Made by a program: the position numbers and the translations under genes
Source: Methanosarcina sp. KYL-1
Lineage (GTDB): Archaea > Halobacteriota > Methanosarcinia > Methanosarcinales > Methanosarcinaceae
Direction: 5' to 3'
Length of the DNA: 64,000 bases
Assembly (NCBI RefSeq): GCF_024372725.1
Contig: NZ_VOUA01000010.1
Location: 33,366-97,365, forward strand
The notes under the pieces: generated by a model
Database searches by the model: none
The model's input: the letters and a program-made list of their open reading frames with translations, nothing else
Told to the model about the DNA's origin: nothing
Shown here: positions 25,358 to 33,852 of the stretch, piece after piece
Position numbering within the stretch: the stretch's first letter is position 1
How the letters are laid out: each line of letters begins with the position of its first letter

Positions 25358-26641
25358 ATGAAAATTGAAGAATACAAAAAATATCAGGTAGTTGAGGATT
25401 GGATAAATACTATTAATCCGAGCAAAAACACTGAGGACAGGTATTTGCTGGCTATTAAAGTGTTTTGCGAATGGACCGGGAAAAACCCTGAGACTCTGAT
25501 AACCGAGGCTGAAAGCGAGATTTTAAGCGGAATACTGCCAAGACAGCGGGCAATAAAAAGGGATTTCATAGGCTTTAGAAGGATGCTTCAAGAAAAAGGC
25601 TATGCTCCAATGACGGTTAAAGGTTACATGAGCGGGATTAAAAGTTTTTACCGGACTGCAGATATTGAGCTTCCTAATCTGCCGAGGACAGGAAAAGCGG
25701 TTCCTTTGGAAGAGCATAAGGAAATTCCCACAAAAGAAGATTTGCGGGACGTTATAAAAATATGCGATCCTTTAGAAAAGGCAATGCTGCTTGTAGGAGC
25801 TTCCGGCGGGCTTGCTTCAAATGAGATCCTAAACATTAAGGTAGGGGAGTTTAAGAAAGGATATGACCCGGAAACCGAAATAACAACACTATCCATGAGA
25901 AGAAAAAAAGTTAATTATGATTTTATTACTTTCCTCAGTCCCGAAGCTTCCAGGGCGGTATGGGATTATATCAATTATCGAGGAAGAACAGTTAAATTAG
26001 ACTGTGCGAGAAGAGAAAAACAGATTGAGAAACAGCGGATCTTTTCAGATAGTGATTATTTATTCATTGGTCGGAAAATCCCTGATACCTACTTACAAAG
26101 CAGGGACGAAAACGAAAGGAAGTTAGAGCGGGATGCCTTTATGAGAATTTACCGGGCAATCTCTGAAAAAGCGCAAAAAAATGCACCTAAAAACGATTGG
26201 AATAAAGTAAGGTCTCATAACGTTAGAAAGTTTTTTAATTCAACGTTATTGAATGCCGGAGCCGATAGTTTTTTTACTGAATTTCTTATGGGTCATACTT
26301 TGGATGATACTAAATCAGCATACTTCCGGGCACAGCCGGAGAAACTAAAGGAAATTTACAAAAAGTATATTCCTTACCTGACGATTCAAAAGGAACTGGA
26401 TATAAGTGAATCACCTGAATACTTGAAGATCAAACAGGAAAACCAGATTTTACAGGCAGAAACAGCCCGGCACGTAGTAGAGAGATCAGAATTAAGCGAG
26501 CTGAGGAAAGAGCTTAATGAATTGAAGGAACGAGATAAACTTAAATCTGACTTCATAGAGAGCATGAAGGCAGACCCGGAACAAATGTTTACATTCATGG
26601 AAGAGGTAAAAAGGTTCATGGATAAAGGAAGAAAAACTTAA
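25358..26641 (+). CDS. Tyrosine recombinase/integrase of the element
   Basis: 427 residues, placed 46 bp inside attL. The N-terminal core-binding domain is at about 5-105 (AIKVFCEWTGKNPETL, MTVKGYMSGIKSFYR). The catalytic domain has Lys183/184, the HNVR box (His287, Arg290), His313 in LMGHTLDDT and the likely nucleophile Tyr322 in SAYF, nine residues later. The position of the first catalytic Arg (GLR-x-x-E) reads GGLASNE, with Ala153. The C-terminal 345-420 region is a predicted coiled coil. It should catalyse integration at the AAACCTG core (inference from position). Confidence 0.9.
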   Translation: MKIEEYKKYQVVEDWINTINPSKNTEDRYLLAIKVFCEWTGKNPETLITEAESEILSGILPRQRAIKRDFIGFRRMLQEKGYAPMTVKGYMSGIKSFYRTADIELPNLPRTGKAVPLEEHKEIPTKEDLRDVIKICDPLEKAMLLVGASGGLASNEILNIKVGEFKKGYDPETEITTLSMRRKKVNYDFITFLSPEASRAVWDYINYRGRTVKLDCARREKQIEKQRIFSDSDYLFIGRKIPDTYLQSRDENERKLERDAFMRIYRAISEKAQKNAPKNDWNKVRSHNVRKFFNSTLLNAGADSFFTEFLMGHTLDDTKSAYFRAQPEKLKEIYKKYIPYLTIQKELDISESPEYLKIKQENQILQAETARHVVERSELSELRKELNELKERDKLKSDFIESMKADPEQMFTFMEEVKRFMDKGRKT

Positions 26642-26757
26642 AATTTCATTTTTCCTTTTTGGGATAGAATTTTACTGCAGGCTTGCGGAGATCTGGGCAA
26701 GCTGCTGGGTAAAAAAAGGTAAAAACTGTATCAATTGTCTTTTCCTTTCTAGGTTAC

Positions 26758-27114
26758 TCAAAAAGTTTCAGTATTATTTTGAGATAGCATTTCTATCTGT
26801 TTTTGAGTATAACCCTTTACATAGCCTTCACAAAACAGAAATTCATTTCTATTGTATTTCTCGTTCCCCGTTTTTCCATATTCTGTAATTGTTGTTAAAT
26901 ATCGATTACAAGTTTCATAATTTGTTAGGTTTCCGTTATATCCAGCTTCAAATCCAGTTTGAATTGCTTCTTCATCTTTAAGTTGTGCGTTTAACTCTGC
27001 AGGGTACTGTTGGCATATGAGCAATACACATACAGGTACTAGAAATAACATTTCAAATATTAACCATGTTGGAATACAAAAGTTTGATATCTGAATTCCT
27101 TCACATTTCTTCAA
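26758..27114 (-). CDS. Small single-pass membrane protein, unknown
   Basis: 118 residues, family not recognised. One membrane helix at about 16-35 (PTWLIFEMLFLVPVCVLLIC) and a hydrophilic outer part with several Tyr, Asn and three Cys. It is the only leftward gene between the integrase and the replication gene. AT-rich codon use fits the element. Confidence 0.5.
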   Translation of the reverse strand: MKKCEGIQISNFCIPTWLIFEMLFLVPVCVLLICQQYPAELNAQLKDEEAIQTGFEAGYNGNLTNYETCNRYLTTITEYGKTGNEKYNRNEFLFCEGYVKGYTQKQIEMLSQNNTETF

Positions 27115-27355
27115 CTTTTCTTTACCTCCAGTTTATCAAATGCATTACTTTTTTATGGATTTTTGTGGATACTATTTCTTTGAAGGTTTCAAAAAGTGTA
27201 GCTATATTTTGTAGTTGTAAGCCTGATCTTTAGGGAGATCTGCCAGTACCTCGCTTAGGTACCATCTTGAGATTTGAGCTTTTTAGTTGTTACAATTCTA
27301 AAAATATATTAAGAAGAAAAACAATAAAAAACTATGTGTATAAATAAACGGTTTT

Positions 27356-27898
27356 GTGATTATGACAAGTAAAAGTGAAATTGAGCGAAGAGAACGATTA
27401 GTCCAAACGTATCTTATAATATGTGGTTTTTTAATAACTTACAACCAAAGTATCACAGCTCAAAAAGTTGCAATGCAATTAACGTTTTTGTCAATACTTA
27501 GTCTTCTACTATATTATATATTTCTCACAAAAACAAACTTTTGGTACGGTATCAACTGTTCCGCAATTGCCTTTTCATTAATTTTTAGCTCCCTGATTGC
27601 AATATACATGATCTTAATAAAATATGAGAATAGTTCTTTAGAACTAAATGGATATAGTGTAATACTAGAATTTTATATTTATTATATAATATTTTCATTT
27701 ATAATTTCATTATCTTTACTTACTCCAAATTGGAAGTTAGAAGACAATATTTTTATATTCTTTCTATTATTAGTTATTTATTTATTGATGCCATTTGTGT
27801 ATTTGTGGAAGATATTTCCTTTTTTTTTAATTGTCTTTGTTGGTTTGTTTATGATAATACCAATACTTATTTGGCACCTTGCTGTTTTCATTGGGTAA
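27356..27898 (+). CDS. Multi-pass membrane protein, unknown
   Basis: 180 residues with about five membrane segments (about 17-34, 39-57, 66-90, 100-120, 128-180) after a short charged start (TSKSEIERRERLVQTYL). Very rich in Ile, Phe, Leu. The frame is read from the ATG at 27362 or the in-frame ATA/ATG region just before it; no ribosome site is evident. Membrane proteins of this kind are common as cargo or exclusion functions on small replicons, but no role can be assigned. Confidence 0.5.
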   Translation: MIMTSKSEIERRERLVQTYLIICGFLITYNQSITAQKVAMQLTFLSILSLLLYYIFLTKTNFWYGINCSAIAFSLIFSSLIAIYMILIKYENSSLELNGYSVILEFYIYYIIFSFIISLSLLTPNWKLEDNIFIFFLLLVIYLLMPFVYLWKIFPFFLIVFVGLFMIIPILIWHLAVFIG

Positions 27899-27914
27899 CT
27901 TACGTCCTTTTTTT

Positions 27915-28070
27915 CAGAAAATTGGAGAATCTTTGTTTGCAGCTTCGGGCATGCCGGCTGACCTAGAGAAGGTCCTTATAGATCAGTACGGGATCTCTAA
28001 AGAAGCCGTCCCGGAACTGGTCGAATGCATGTTCCCTTTGGGAGTGGTCCCAGATGGTAATAAGAATTGA
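27915..28070 (+). pseudogene. Gene fragment, unidentified
   Basis: A GC-richer stretch encodes IGESLFAASGMPADLEKVLI and then DQYGISKEAVPELVECMFP, ending at a TGA. Composition differs sharply from the AT-rich flanks, which suggests a piece of a chromosomal gene's 3' end. It has no start of its own beyond overlap with the upstream membrane gene. Family not recognised. Confidence 0.4.
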
Positions 28071-28737
28071 TGGGGCCCGGAGCAAAAAAGCGGCATTCAG
28101 GAATTGAAGTATCCTTCCCTTTGAGGGATTTAACAATTTCTTCTTCCCGCTTCCCTTTTTTCGCTTCAAAAAACCCTATAATACTATGTATGTGTGTACA
28201 TCTGAATGTTATTCCTGATTTGTAAGACATTTTTACTTAATATATCAGGTTATTTATACTGTAAGATCCTTTAAACAAATTATACAAAGGAAAAATACTA
28301 CTTAAATTAAATGAATGACCCAATTATAAAAGGGTGATTGGTGACGGTTTCAGGTATTGATTTTGCCATTGTATGTATGTAACTAACTAATTTAATCTTG
28401 AATTTTCTATACATTTTGTATAAAATGTATCAAAAAACCGGACTTTATATAGTAATGAATTCATTAAAACTTATTAGGTGTACTAAATCAAATGAATTAA
28501 AAAATATTCGTGGACGTAGGAAGGAGATATCAACGCTTGATAATACTATCATTATTTCGGAGATATCGATTTTCCCCCTGAAAAATATTTTCCCCTTGTT
28601 AGTTAGTACATACAAATCAAATCAATAAATAAAGCAACTTTTAGTTAAAAAAGTAAAAAAAGCGAGAATTTGCAACCCATTATATAACAAGATACCAATC
28701 TAAAAATCAAACAAAGTAATTAAATTGAGGTGATATA
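28071..28737. other. AT-rich region of the element without a clear gene
   Basis: Contains a C-rich/G-rich inverted pair (TCCCTTTGAGGGA at about 28117) and long AT stretches. A 76-codon frame at 28398-28628 has no ribosome site and no recognisable features and is not called. Confidence 0.4.
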
Positions 28738-28902
28738 ACGACAGATCAAGAAAAAAAATATTATGGAAAGAAAAATCAGTGTATTGTTTACCTGGACAAT
28801 GAAACATTTGAAAACGTAGAAAATAAGAGAGGACTTGTTAAAAGGAGCACCTTCTTAGAAAACATAATCAAAAATAACATTGAAAATGAAGTAGCCTGTT
28901 AA
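28738..28902 (+). CDS. Ribbon-helix-helix DNA-binding protein with ACG (or ATA) start
   Basis: 54 codons. After a basic arm (DQEKKYYGKK), NQCIVYLDNETFENVENKRG looks like the beta ribbon and first helix, and VKRSTFLENIIKNNIE the second helix of an RHH (Arc/CopG) protein. Upstream is an excellent ribosome site, GAGGTGAT (28727-28734), but no ATG, GTG or TTG follows in this frame; ACG at 28738 stands 7 nt from GAGG, ATA at 28735 stands 4 nt. RHH proteins commonly repress replication genes on small plasmids; the replication gene lies just downstream. Confidence 0.6.
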   Translation, partial: TTDQEKKYYGKKNQCIVYLDNETFENVENKRGLVKRSTFLENIIKNNIENEVAC

Positions 28903-29014
28903 GCAGCAATTAGAAAAAAGCGGCTTAACAAGCTAACTTAACTCGCAATTAAGTTAATTACATCTTTACTTATAAAGATTCTCTTTAAGCCGTTTTTCTT
29001 TTCAATTGCTGCTT
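28901..29014. other. 114-nt long hairpin between RHH and replication genes
   Basis: AAGCAGCAATT...GCGGCTTAA (28901-28928) pairs with TTAAGCCG...AATTGCTGCTT (28985-29014) in an imperfect stem of nearly 30 bp, with a smaller TTAA-rich inner loop. It begins at the stop codon of the RHH gene and ends with a T-rich arm. It could be a terminator, a countertranscript or other copy-control RNA, or a replication structure. Confidence 0.65.
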
Positions 29015-29040
29015 TACAGGTATCAATCAGAGGTCTAATT

Positions 29041-29214
29041 ATGTTTAAAAGTAGCTCGGATACCGGAAGGTCTTTTTCTGAATGGGCAAAGGCAACTTAC
29101 AGGCAGAAAAGGGATATTGTAGAAATCATGTACAAAAGCTCCGATCCCTACGAAAAAGCTATAGCTTCAATGATAAAGAAAGCTGCGGGATGTGGTCACA
29201 ATGGGGAGAATTAA
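29041..29214 (+). CDS. Small hypothetical protein (57 aa)
   Basis: ATG at 29041 with AGAGGT 6 nt before it. The product is helical and basic (SFSEWAKATYRQKRDIVEIMY, then YEKAIASMIKKAAG) and ends with a Cys-Gly-His. It precedes the DUF927 gene by 61 nt on the same strand, so the two are probably co-transcribed. Family not recognised; a role in replication control is a guess from position. Confidence 0.5.
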   Translation: MFKSSSDTGRSFSEWAKATYRQKRDIVEIMYKSSDPYEKAIASMIKKAAGCGHNGEN

Positions 29215-29275
29215 AATAAAAAAATATGTTGTGGCTGCCACCCCGCAGGATGCAGTTTAAGGAGGTCCGGGGATA

Positions 29276-31510
29276 ATGGCGGCTGTTATATCATATAGGG
29301 GTGAGCTCTTACAAAAATTCAATAAAATCCCCCGGGACCTGGATACTGATCTGAAGGACCTGAATGAAGATTTAGCTGACATTATTATTGCATATCCAAA
29401 AATGAAAAAGATCTTGGGTAAAAAACAATGGGCAATTCAGGACTTTATGGATGCTGCTGAAATCCTTGGAAGAATGTGTCAGCTTGCATTTTGGGAAGCC
29501 GAGGAGGTCTTTAAGGCATATGCTCCGGAGGATTGGGAAGACATCCACGATGCGTATAGAAATGAAATGATTGACAAGTATTTCAATGGCATCGAATATA
29601 CAGATCTAAATAATTTTGAAGTCGATTTTGATATTTACCCTTACCAGGTATCCAAAGAAGGGATAAAAAAGGAAGGTACAGAAGGGGAAGGATGCAGAAC
29701 CATAACAAGAACCCCGGTAATCCTTCATAGGATAGGGGAATGTGTAGATGATGAGTCATATAAGTACATGATTATGTACAAGACCATAACCGGACAGATT
29801 CTTAAAAAGTGGGTGGACCCGGAAATATTGCTTACTTCCAGCATGAAAGAGCTCATAAACTCCGGGCTTCAGTTTACCGATAAGGACATATCAGAATTGA
29901 AGTTTTATTTTAAGCAGCTGCTTAATAATGCAAATCAGATACCCCTAGAATACACAGCAAATAAAAACGGCTGGAAAAAAGAAAATACGGTTTTAATTAC
30001 CGGGTCCTATGCTCACACAGCTGCAGGGAAAAAAGAGATTTTAGCCTTAACTGAGGAAATAGCCGGAGCCTATGAAGTAAGGGGAAATAAAAAAGAATGG
30101 ATAGAAAACATAAAGCCCTTACTCGATTTTGATTTAATAAGGCTGAAATGTTACGCAACAGTTGCAGCTTTGATAATTCGGTTTATTAGCGTGAGGTCCT
30201 TCATAGTACACAATTACTATGAAAGCAGCGGGCTTAAGTCGGTATCTATGCAGCTTGCAGCTTCCTTAATGGGAAATCCCTTAGAGCTTATCAAAGATGC
30301 AGATAGTACTAAAGTAGGGATTGAAAAGACTTTGGAGTATAACACGGATACCCCTATCTATTTTGATGAAACCAGCAATAACAAAGAGTTTCAAGATGTA
30401 ATTTACATGATAGGGAATGAACAGGGGAAAAATAGGGGAAATAAAGACGGAGGAATTGACAAAGCCGGGAAATGGAAAACGGTAGTACAGACCACCGGAG
30501 AAACCCCATTGTCCAAAGGTCAAAGCACCAATACAGGCATACAAATGCGAGTAATTGAAATCTTTGAAGGTATCCCCCGCTTAGATGCAGATTACATAGA
30601 AAGGGTAAAGGAAACCCTAGACAACAATTACGGCTTATTCCAGGATGAAATTATACAGAGGATATTTAAAGACCAGGATAAGCTAAGGCTATTTTACAAA
30701 AGTATACATATGAGGTTTGAGAAAGCCCGGACCGTATTTGCAGACAGGACAAAAAATTACTTTGTAGCGTTAGCAGTTGCAGGAATGGAATTAGAAGAAG
30801 TTTTTAAGGAAAATGGGATACCAGAAAAGGACCCTATAGAGATATGCAAAGCCTATTATCAAAAAACTGTAATCGAAGACCCTACAATACCCTATTATAT
30901 CCGGGCTTTAGATACTGTTTACAGCTGGCATTTAAGGAACAAAAAAGCCTTTGAATACAGCAAGGAATTAGACCCGGATGGAAAGTATAGTATTAAGGGA
31001 GCAGTAGAGCTTAAAGGCTGGATAACAGCAAACGCTATTTATTATGATCCTGACCAGCTGCAAGACTATCTAACCGAGAAGGGTTTTAATTTTGAAAGGG
31101 TTATAGGAGATTGGAAAGATAAGGGAATCCTAGAGCCTGCCCGATCCAAGGACCCTAAAACCGGGGAGTATAGATATAAGTCCTGGAAGGCAACCACAAC
31201 AATAAACGATCAAAGGGTAAAGGCTGTTAAAATTCCCTTTGACAAATTGAGATCAGTATTAAACATAAGGGATGAAGATATGCAGGATATGAAAAACAGT
31301 AATGAAGGACCCGACATAAAAGAAATGAACGTATCCCTTATAGAAGCCTGTGATCAATTTTTATATGAAAACCCAGAGCTAAAGAATATCACACATACCC
31401 CGGAAGAGGTGACAGGGCTTTTTATCAGATCTAAGGACCGGGAAGAACTTTTGATTTATGGGAAGAAAGAAATCATAAAAGCCTTTGAACTTTGCAAGAA
31501 ACACAAATAA
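29276..31510 (+). CDS. DUF927-domain replication protein (helicase-like)
   Basis: 744 residues, preceded by GGAGGT. The central DUF927 domain spans about 225-435: NGWKKEN, YYESSGLKSVSMQLAAS (316-330, in the place of the Walker A loop G-x-S-S-x-G-K-T), IYFDET (Walker B, 361-366), VIYMIGNEQGKNRGNKDGG and WKTVVQTTGE (sensor region), then an arginine at GIQMRVIEIFEG. The loop lacks the normal GKT; the Lys is preserved but displaced. DUF927 proteins are primase-associated superfamily helicases of plasmids and phages. A C-terminal winged-helix-like region (about 590-640) could bind the iterons just downstream. Confidence 0.85.
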   Translation: MAAVISYRGELLQKFNKIPRDLDTDLKDLNEDLADIIIAYPKMKKILGKKQWAIQDFMDAAEILGRMCQLAFWEAEEVFKAYAPEDWEDIHDAYRNEMIDKYFNGIEYTDLNNFEVDFDIYPYQVSKEGIKKEGTEGEGCRTITRTPVILHRIGECVDDESYKYMIMYKTITGQILKKWVDPEILLTSSMKELINSGLQFTDKDISELKFYFKQLLNNANQIPLEYTANKNGWKKENTVLITGSYAHTAAGKKEILALTEEIAGAYEVRGNKKEWIENIKPLLDFDLIRLKCYATVAALIIRFISVRSFIVHNYYESSGLKSVSMQLAASLMGNPLELIKDADSTKVGIEKTLEYNTDTPIYFDETSNNKEFQDVIYMIGNEQGKNRGNKDGGIDKAGKWKTVVQTTGETPLSKGQSTNTGIQMRVIEIFEGIPRLDADYIERVKETLDNNYGLFQDEIIQRIFKDQDKLRLFYKSIHMRFEKARTVFADRTKNYFVALAVAGMELEEVFKENGIPEKDPIEICKAYYQKTVIEDPTIPYYIRALDTVYSWHLRNKKAFEYSKELDPDGKYSIKGAVELKGWITANAIYYDPDQLQDYLTEKGFNFERVIGDWKDKGILEPARSKDPKTGEYRYKSWKATTTINDQRVKAVKIPFDKLRSVLNIRDEDMQDMKNSNEGPDIKEMNVSLIEACDQFLYENPELKNITHTPEEVTGLFIRSKDREELLIYGKKEIIKAFELCKKHK

Positions 31511-31642
31511 CAAAAGAATTAATATTTACTTTTTTTAAATAATTTATACACTTTCCTTTTTATTTTTCATTTCCTGGATTGCTTTGCTAGTCTCAATTTA
31601 TTTTTTTGTTTTTTCTGTCATTTTTTTACTGATATTGTTTTT

Positions 31643-31786
31643 GGTATGATTAAGGTATGTTTATGGTATGTTTATGGTATGTTTATGGTATATTTGTGGT
31701 ATGATTACATCTTAATCCTATCTTAATCCTACCTTAAACATACCTAGATATCGATAGCGGAAGGCATAGTAATACCTAATCATACC
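31643..31786. other. Predicted replication origin with 11-bp iterons
   Basis: GGTATG begins at 31643, 31654, 31665, 31676, 31687 and 31698, six units exactly 11 bp apart (consensus GGTATGTTTAT). A second set with 11-bp steps at 31710, 31721 and 31732 carries the complement-type CTTAATCCTA/CCTTAAACATACC, and another inverted copy (CTAATCATACC) is at 31776. AT-rich DNA flanks both sides. The position directly 3' of the DUF927 gene and the regular spacing are those of plasmid iteron origins. Confidence 0.75.
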
Positions 31787-31880
31787 AAATCAGGTAGACA
31801 CACAATATATTTTTCAGAAAAAGGCTTAGTATATAATACAATAAATATTAATTGTTTGTAGAAATACCACTTGCATATAC

Positions 31881-32114
31881 TTAGTTAGAAAATTTAGCTT
31901 TAGCGTCACTTTTAGCTTTTTCTACTATGTTTTTTATTTCATCTTCGTCTATGAAAATAGACGCTATTTCTTTTGCTGCTTCAAGTCTTCCTTTTTTGAC
32001 TGGACCAGACTGATATCCATTCTCATTTATATGCAAATAATATCCATATGCAAACTTTTCTAATTTCTGCTTTACTGATTCTTCTTTATTATATTCCGTG
32101 GTTTTGTCACTCAT
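31881..32114 (-). CDS. Small charged protein of the element, unknown
   Basis: 77 residues, mostly helical and highly charged: YNKEESVKQKLEKFAYGYYL, then GRLEAAKEIASIFIDEDEI and KAKSDAKAKF. No family recognised. It is the last gene before attR and is transcribed towards the origin. A TGAG-rich ribosome site (GAGATGAG) precedes the ATG. Confidence 0.55.
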   Translation of the reverse strand: MSDKTTEYNKEESVKQKLEKFAYGYYLHINENGYQSGPVKKGRLEAAKEIASIFIDEDEIKNIVEKAKSDAKAKFSN

Positions 32115-32351
32115 TTTTACTCATCTCTTCAATAATTGGCGGTAAGGGATAAAACTTTTTCTGGAAGAATGGCTTTGTGTAAAAAATAACTTCTGTGTAA
32201 ATATTCAAAATTCAAAAAAGGGCTTTTTGCATAATAAGTATTACTTATATGACCACTTTTAACACTAGTATTTAAATGAAATGTCTCGATTTTTCATCAA
32301 TCTAATCCAGTTTTTTATCAAAAAGTATATGTTGATGATTAACGTATAACT

Positions 32352-32358
32352 AAACCTG
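32352..32358. other. attR core of the integrated element (AAACCTG)
   Basis: Second copy of the 7-bp core. From the next base the yjbQ frame resumes as TGG GGC GAT TTC. Confidence 0.85.
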
Positions 32359-32533
32359 GGGCGATTTCAACGGAAGCTCTCATTTAAGGGCACTGCTCGT
32401 CGGCCCGAGCCTTACGGTTCCTATTGTTGAAAAAAGGTTGACACTCGGGACCTGGCAGCAGATTGTATACATAAACTTTGACAGGATTGAAAAGGTAAGA
32501 AAAATCGTGCTTCAGATTATTGGGGAATTTTAA
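32357..32533 (+). pseudogene. yjbQ: YjbQ/UPF0047 protein, 3' half
   Basis: 58 codons in one frame: WGDFNGSSHLRALLVGPSL, TVPIVEKRLTLGTWQQIVYI and NFDRIEKVRKIVLQIIGEF, ending TAA at 32531-32533. This is the conserved C-terminus of YjbQ proteins, including GTWQQIVYINFD. It has no start signal of its own and is cut off from the N-terminal part at 25064-25310 by the element. Confidence 0.93.
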
Positions 32534-32594
32534 CCCGCCCGGGGAATTTTGACCGGGATAGGCCAGTGTAAATCCCCTGTTTAGCTATTCACAA

Positions 32595-32668
32595 TAACCT
32601 TTTTTCGATTTGCTTTTCAGGTACCGGCGCTCTCACCGGTCGTCTTCGACGACCGGATTTTCCATAAA
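32595..32668 (-). repeat. TGAG-hairpin repeat, copy B
   Basis: Minus strand: TTTATATA, 24 nt, TGGAAAAT, a 9-bp stem CCGGTCGTC/GACGACCGG (plus 32636-32656), then TGAGAGC and ACCTGAAAAGCA. It shares about 72 bp with copy A. The TATA spacing would make the RNA start at TGGAAAA. Confidence 0.55.
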
Positions 32669-32975
32669 GAATATTCAAGTGCCTGAATTATATAAACTGG
32701 TCTGATAAATACATATACTTGATTAAATAGGTCATAATCATAACTTCTCAAAATACACATAGCTGACTAAAAAGGTCATTCCAGTGACTTAAAAGATACA
32801 CATGGATGTTAACAGAGTTTTGTAGGAATCTCTTCTCTGTTTTTCATGTTGTGATTTGCCTTGAGGCATTATGTCAAAAGCAGAATATCGAAAGCAGGAT
32901 ATCGAAAACAGAACGCAAAATCAGAGTGAAGGGCCCTGTCAGCAATTTATTCTTCAAACATTTTTCCCATGTATT

Positions 32976-33015
32976 TCGGAAAATGCCGCCCGCTGAGGCG
33001 GGCGGTGAGTGTCTT
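32976..33015 (+). repeat. TGAG-hairpin repeat, copy D
   Basis: CGGAAAATG, stem CCGCCCGC/GCGGGCGG (32986-32993 with 32998-33005), TGAG loop, then TGAGTG. Same layout as copy C at 54.2 kb but with a different stem sequence. Confidence 0.5.
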
Positions 33016-33182
33016 GTGAACGATCTGAAGATCACGACAGGTTGAAACTGGTGTTAAACAAGGTCATAACCAGAACCTTTTCAGCAATATAACAGGATTT
33101 CCACGGAACCGTTTCTTCTCTTTTCCCTTCATTTTCATCCTTCATTTTCATCCTTCGTTTTCATCCTCATATTTCATCCTCT

Positions 33183-33662
33183 TTATCCTATCAGGCTGCG
33201 GAGAATGTTAGCTGAGATCGCAGTTCCCATGCAGTTGTCCATCGTCACTGAGGAAATAAACCCTACTACTTTTCCTGCCTGCATGATAGGGGATCCGCTA
33301 TCTCCCGGCTGCGGCATATCCCGACACCGAAAGCCCAGATAAAGTAGCGAAGCTCCGGCATTGACCACCCTGCATTTGATAACATGAAGATCATTGACAA
33401 GCAAAGCCTGCTCCAGTTCGGCTGCGCAGCCAAGCTCAGTGATTTCAACAGCGCATTCAGGAGGAAGCTCTATAAGGGCTAAATCAAAAGCTTTCAAAAT
33501 GCTCGTAACGGTGACTTCCATTCCATCAACTATTAAATGGTCTCCTTCCCCACGGAATATATGAGAAGCTGTGACCATGTGAGGCAGCCCTTTGAGTGAA
33601 ATAACAGCACCTATGGTACAGCGTTTTCCCTTATAGGAAAAGGAGCCGCCTGCTTTTATCAT
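33183..33662 (-). CDS. Trypsin-like serine protease without signal peptide
   Basis: 159 residues with the full chymotrypsin-fold triad: His34 (VTASHIF), Asp60 (AFDLALIEL) and Ser122 (PQPGDSGSPIM). It is shorter than usual (about 220 residues) and starts without a signal peptide or membrane segment, so it appears cytoplasmic. Similar small proteases occur in some bacteria and phages. The ATG at 33662 is followed by MIKAGGSFSYKGKRCTIG, which is the first strand of the barrel, so the N-terminus is complete. Substrate unknown. Confidence 0.8.
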   Translation of the reverse strand: MIKAGGSFSYKGKRCTIGAVISLKGLPHMVTASHIFRGEGDHLIVDGMEVTVTSILKAFDLALIELPPECAVEITELGCAAELEQALLVNDLHVIKCRVVNAGASLLYLGFRCRDMPQPGDSGSPIMQAGKVVGFISSVTMDNCMGTAISANILRSLIG

Positions 33663-33852
33663 AAACTTTCATCAACCCGTTGATTTACCCGTTGATTTAC
33701 CTGTGACTTACCCGCTGATTTCTACCAGGCACGGTTTATGGTATTTCCGATGTTTGCATTTAATTATGCTTTAATTATATTTAGCATTGCATATTAGGCT
33801 TGAGAATTTGCTGGTTGCCTGCAGAAAACCAGAAAACACAGTTCTAAATTCT

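Larger units (their letters stand above)
25305..32351. mobile_element. Integrated replicon (about 7.05 kb) inside yjbQ
   Basis: Bounded by AAACCTG cores and carrying, in order, a tyrosine integrase, two small membrane proteins, a gene fragment, a ribbon-helix-helix protein, a long hairpin, a 57-residue protein, a DUF927 replication-type protein, 11-bp iterons and a 77-residue protein. The interior is AT-richer than the flanks. No capsid, terminase or conjugation gene is seen, so it looks like an integrated cryptic plasmid or a stripped provirus. Unlike most archaeal integrative elements it does not sit in a tRNA gene and does not rebuild its target gene. Confidence 0.88.

Noticed and set aside
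28398..28628. 76-codon open frame inside the replicon
   Set aside because: No ribosome site, AT-driven amino-acid composition and no recognisable domain; left as non-coding.
32806..33045. 79-codon open frame upstream of the trypsin-like gene
   Set aside because: It runs through hairpin copy D and simple repeats, has no ribosome site and no conserved features.
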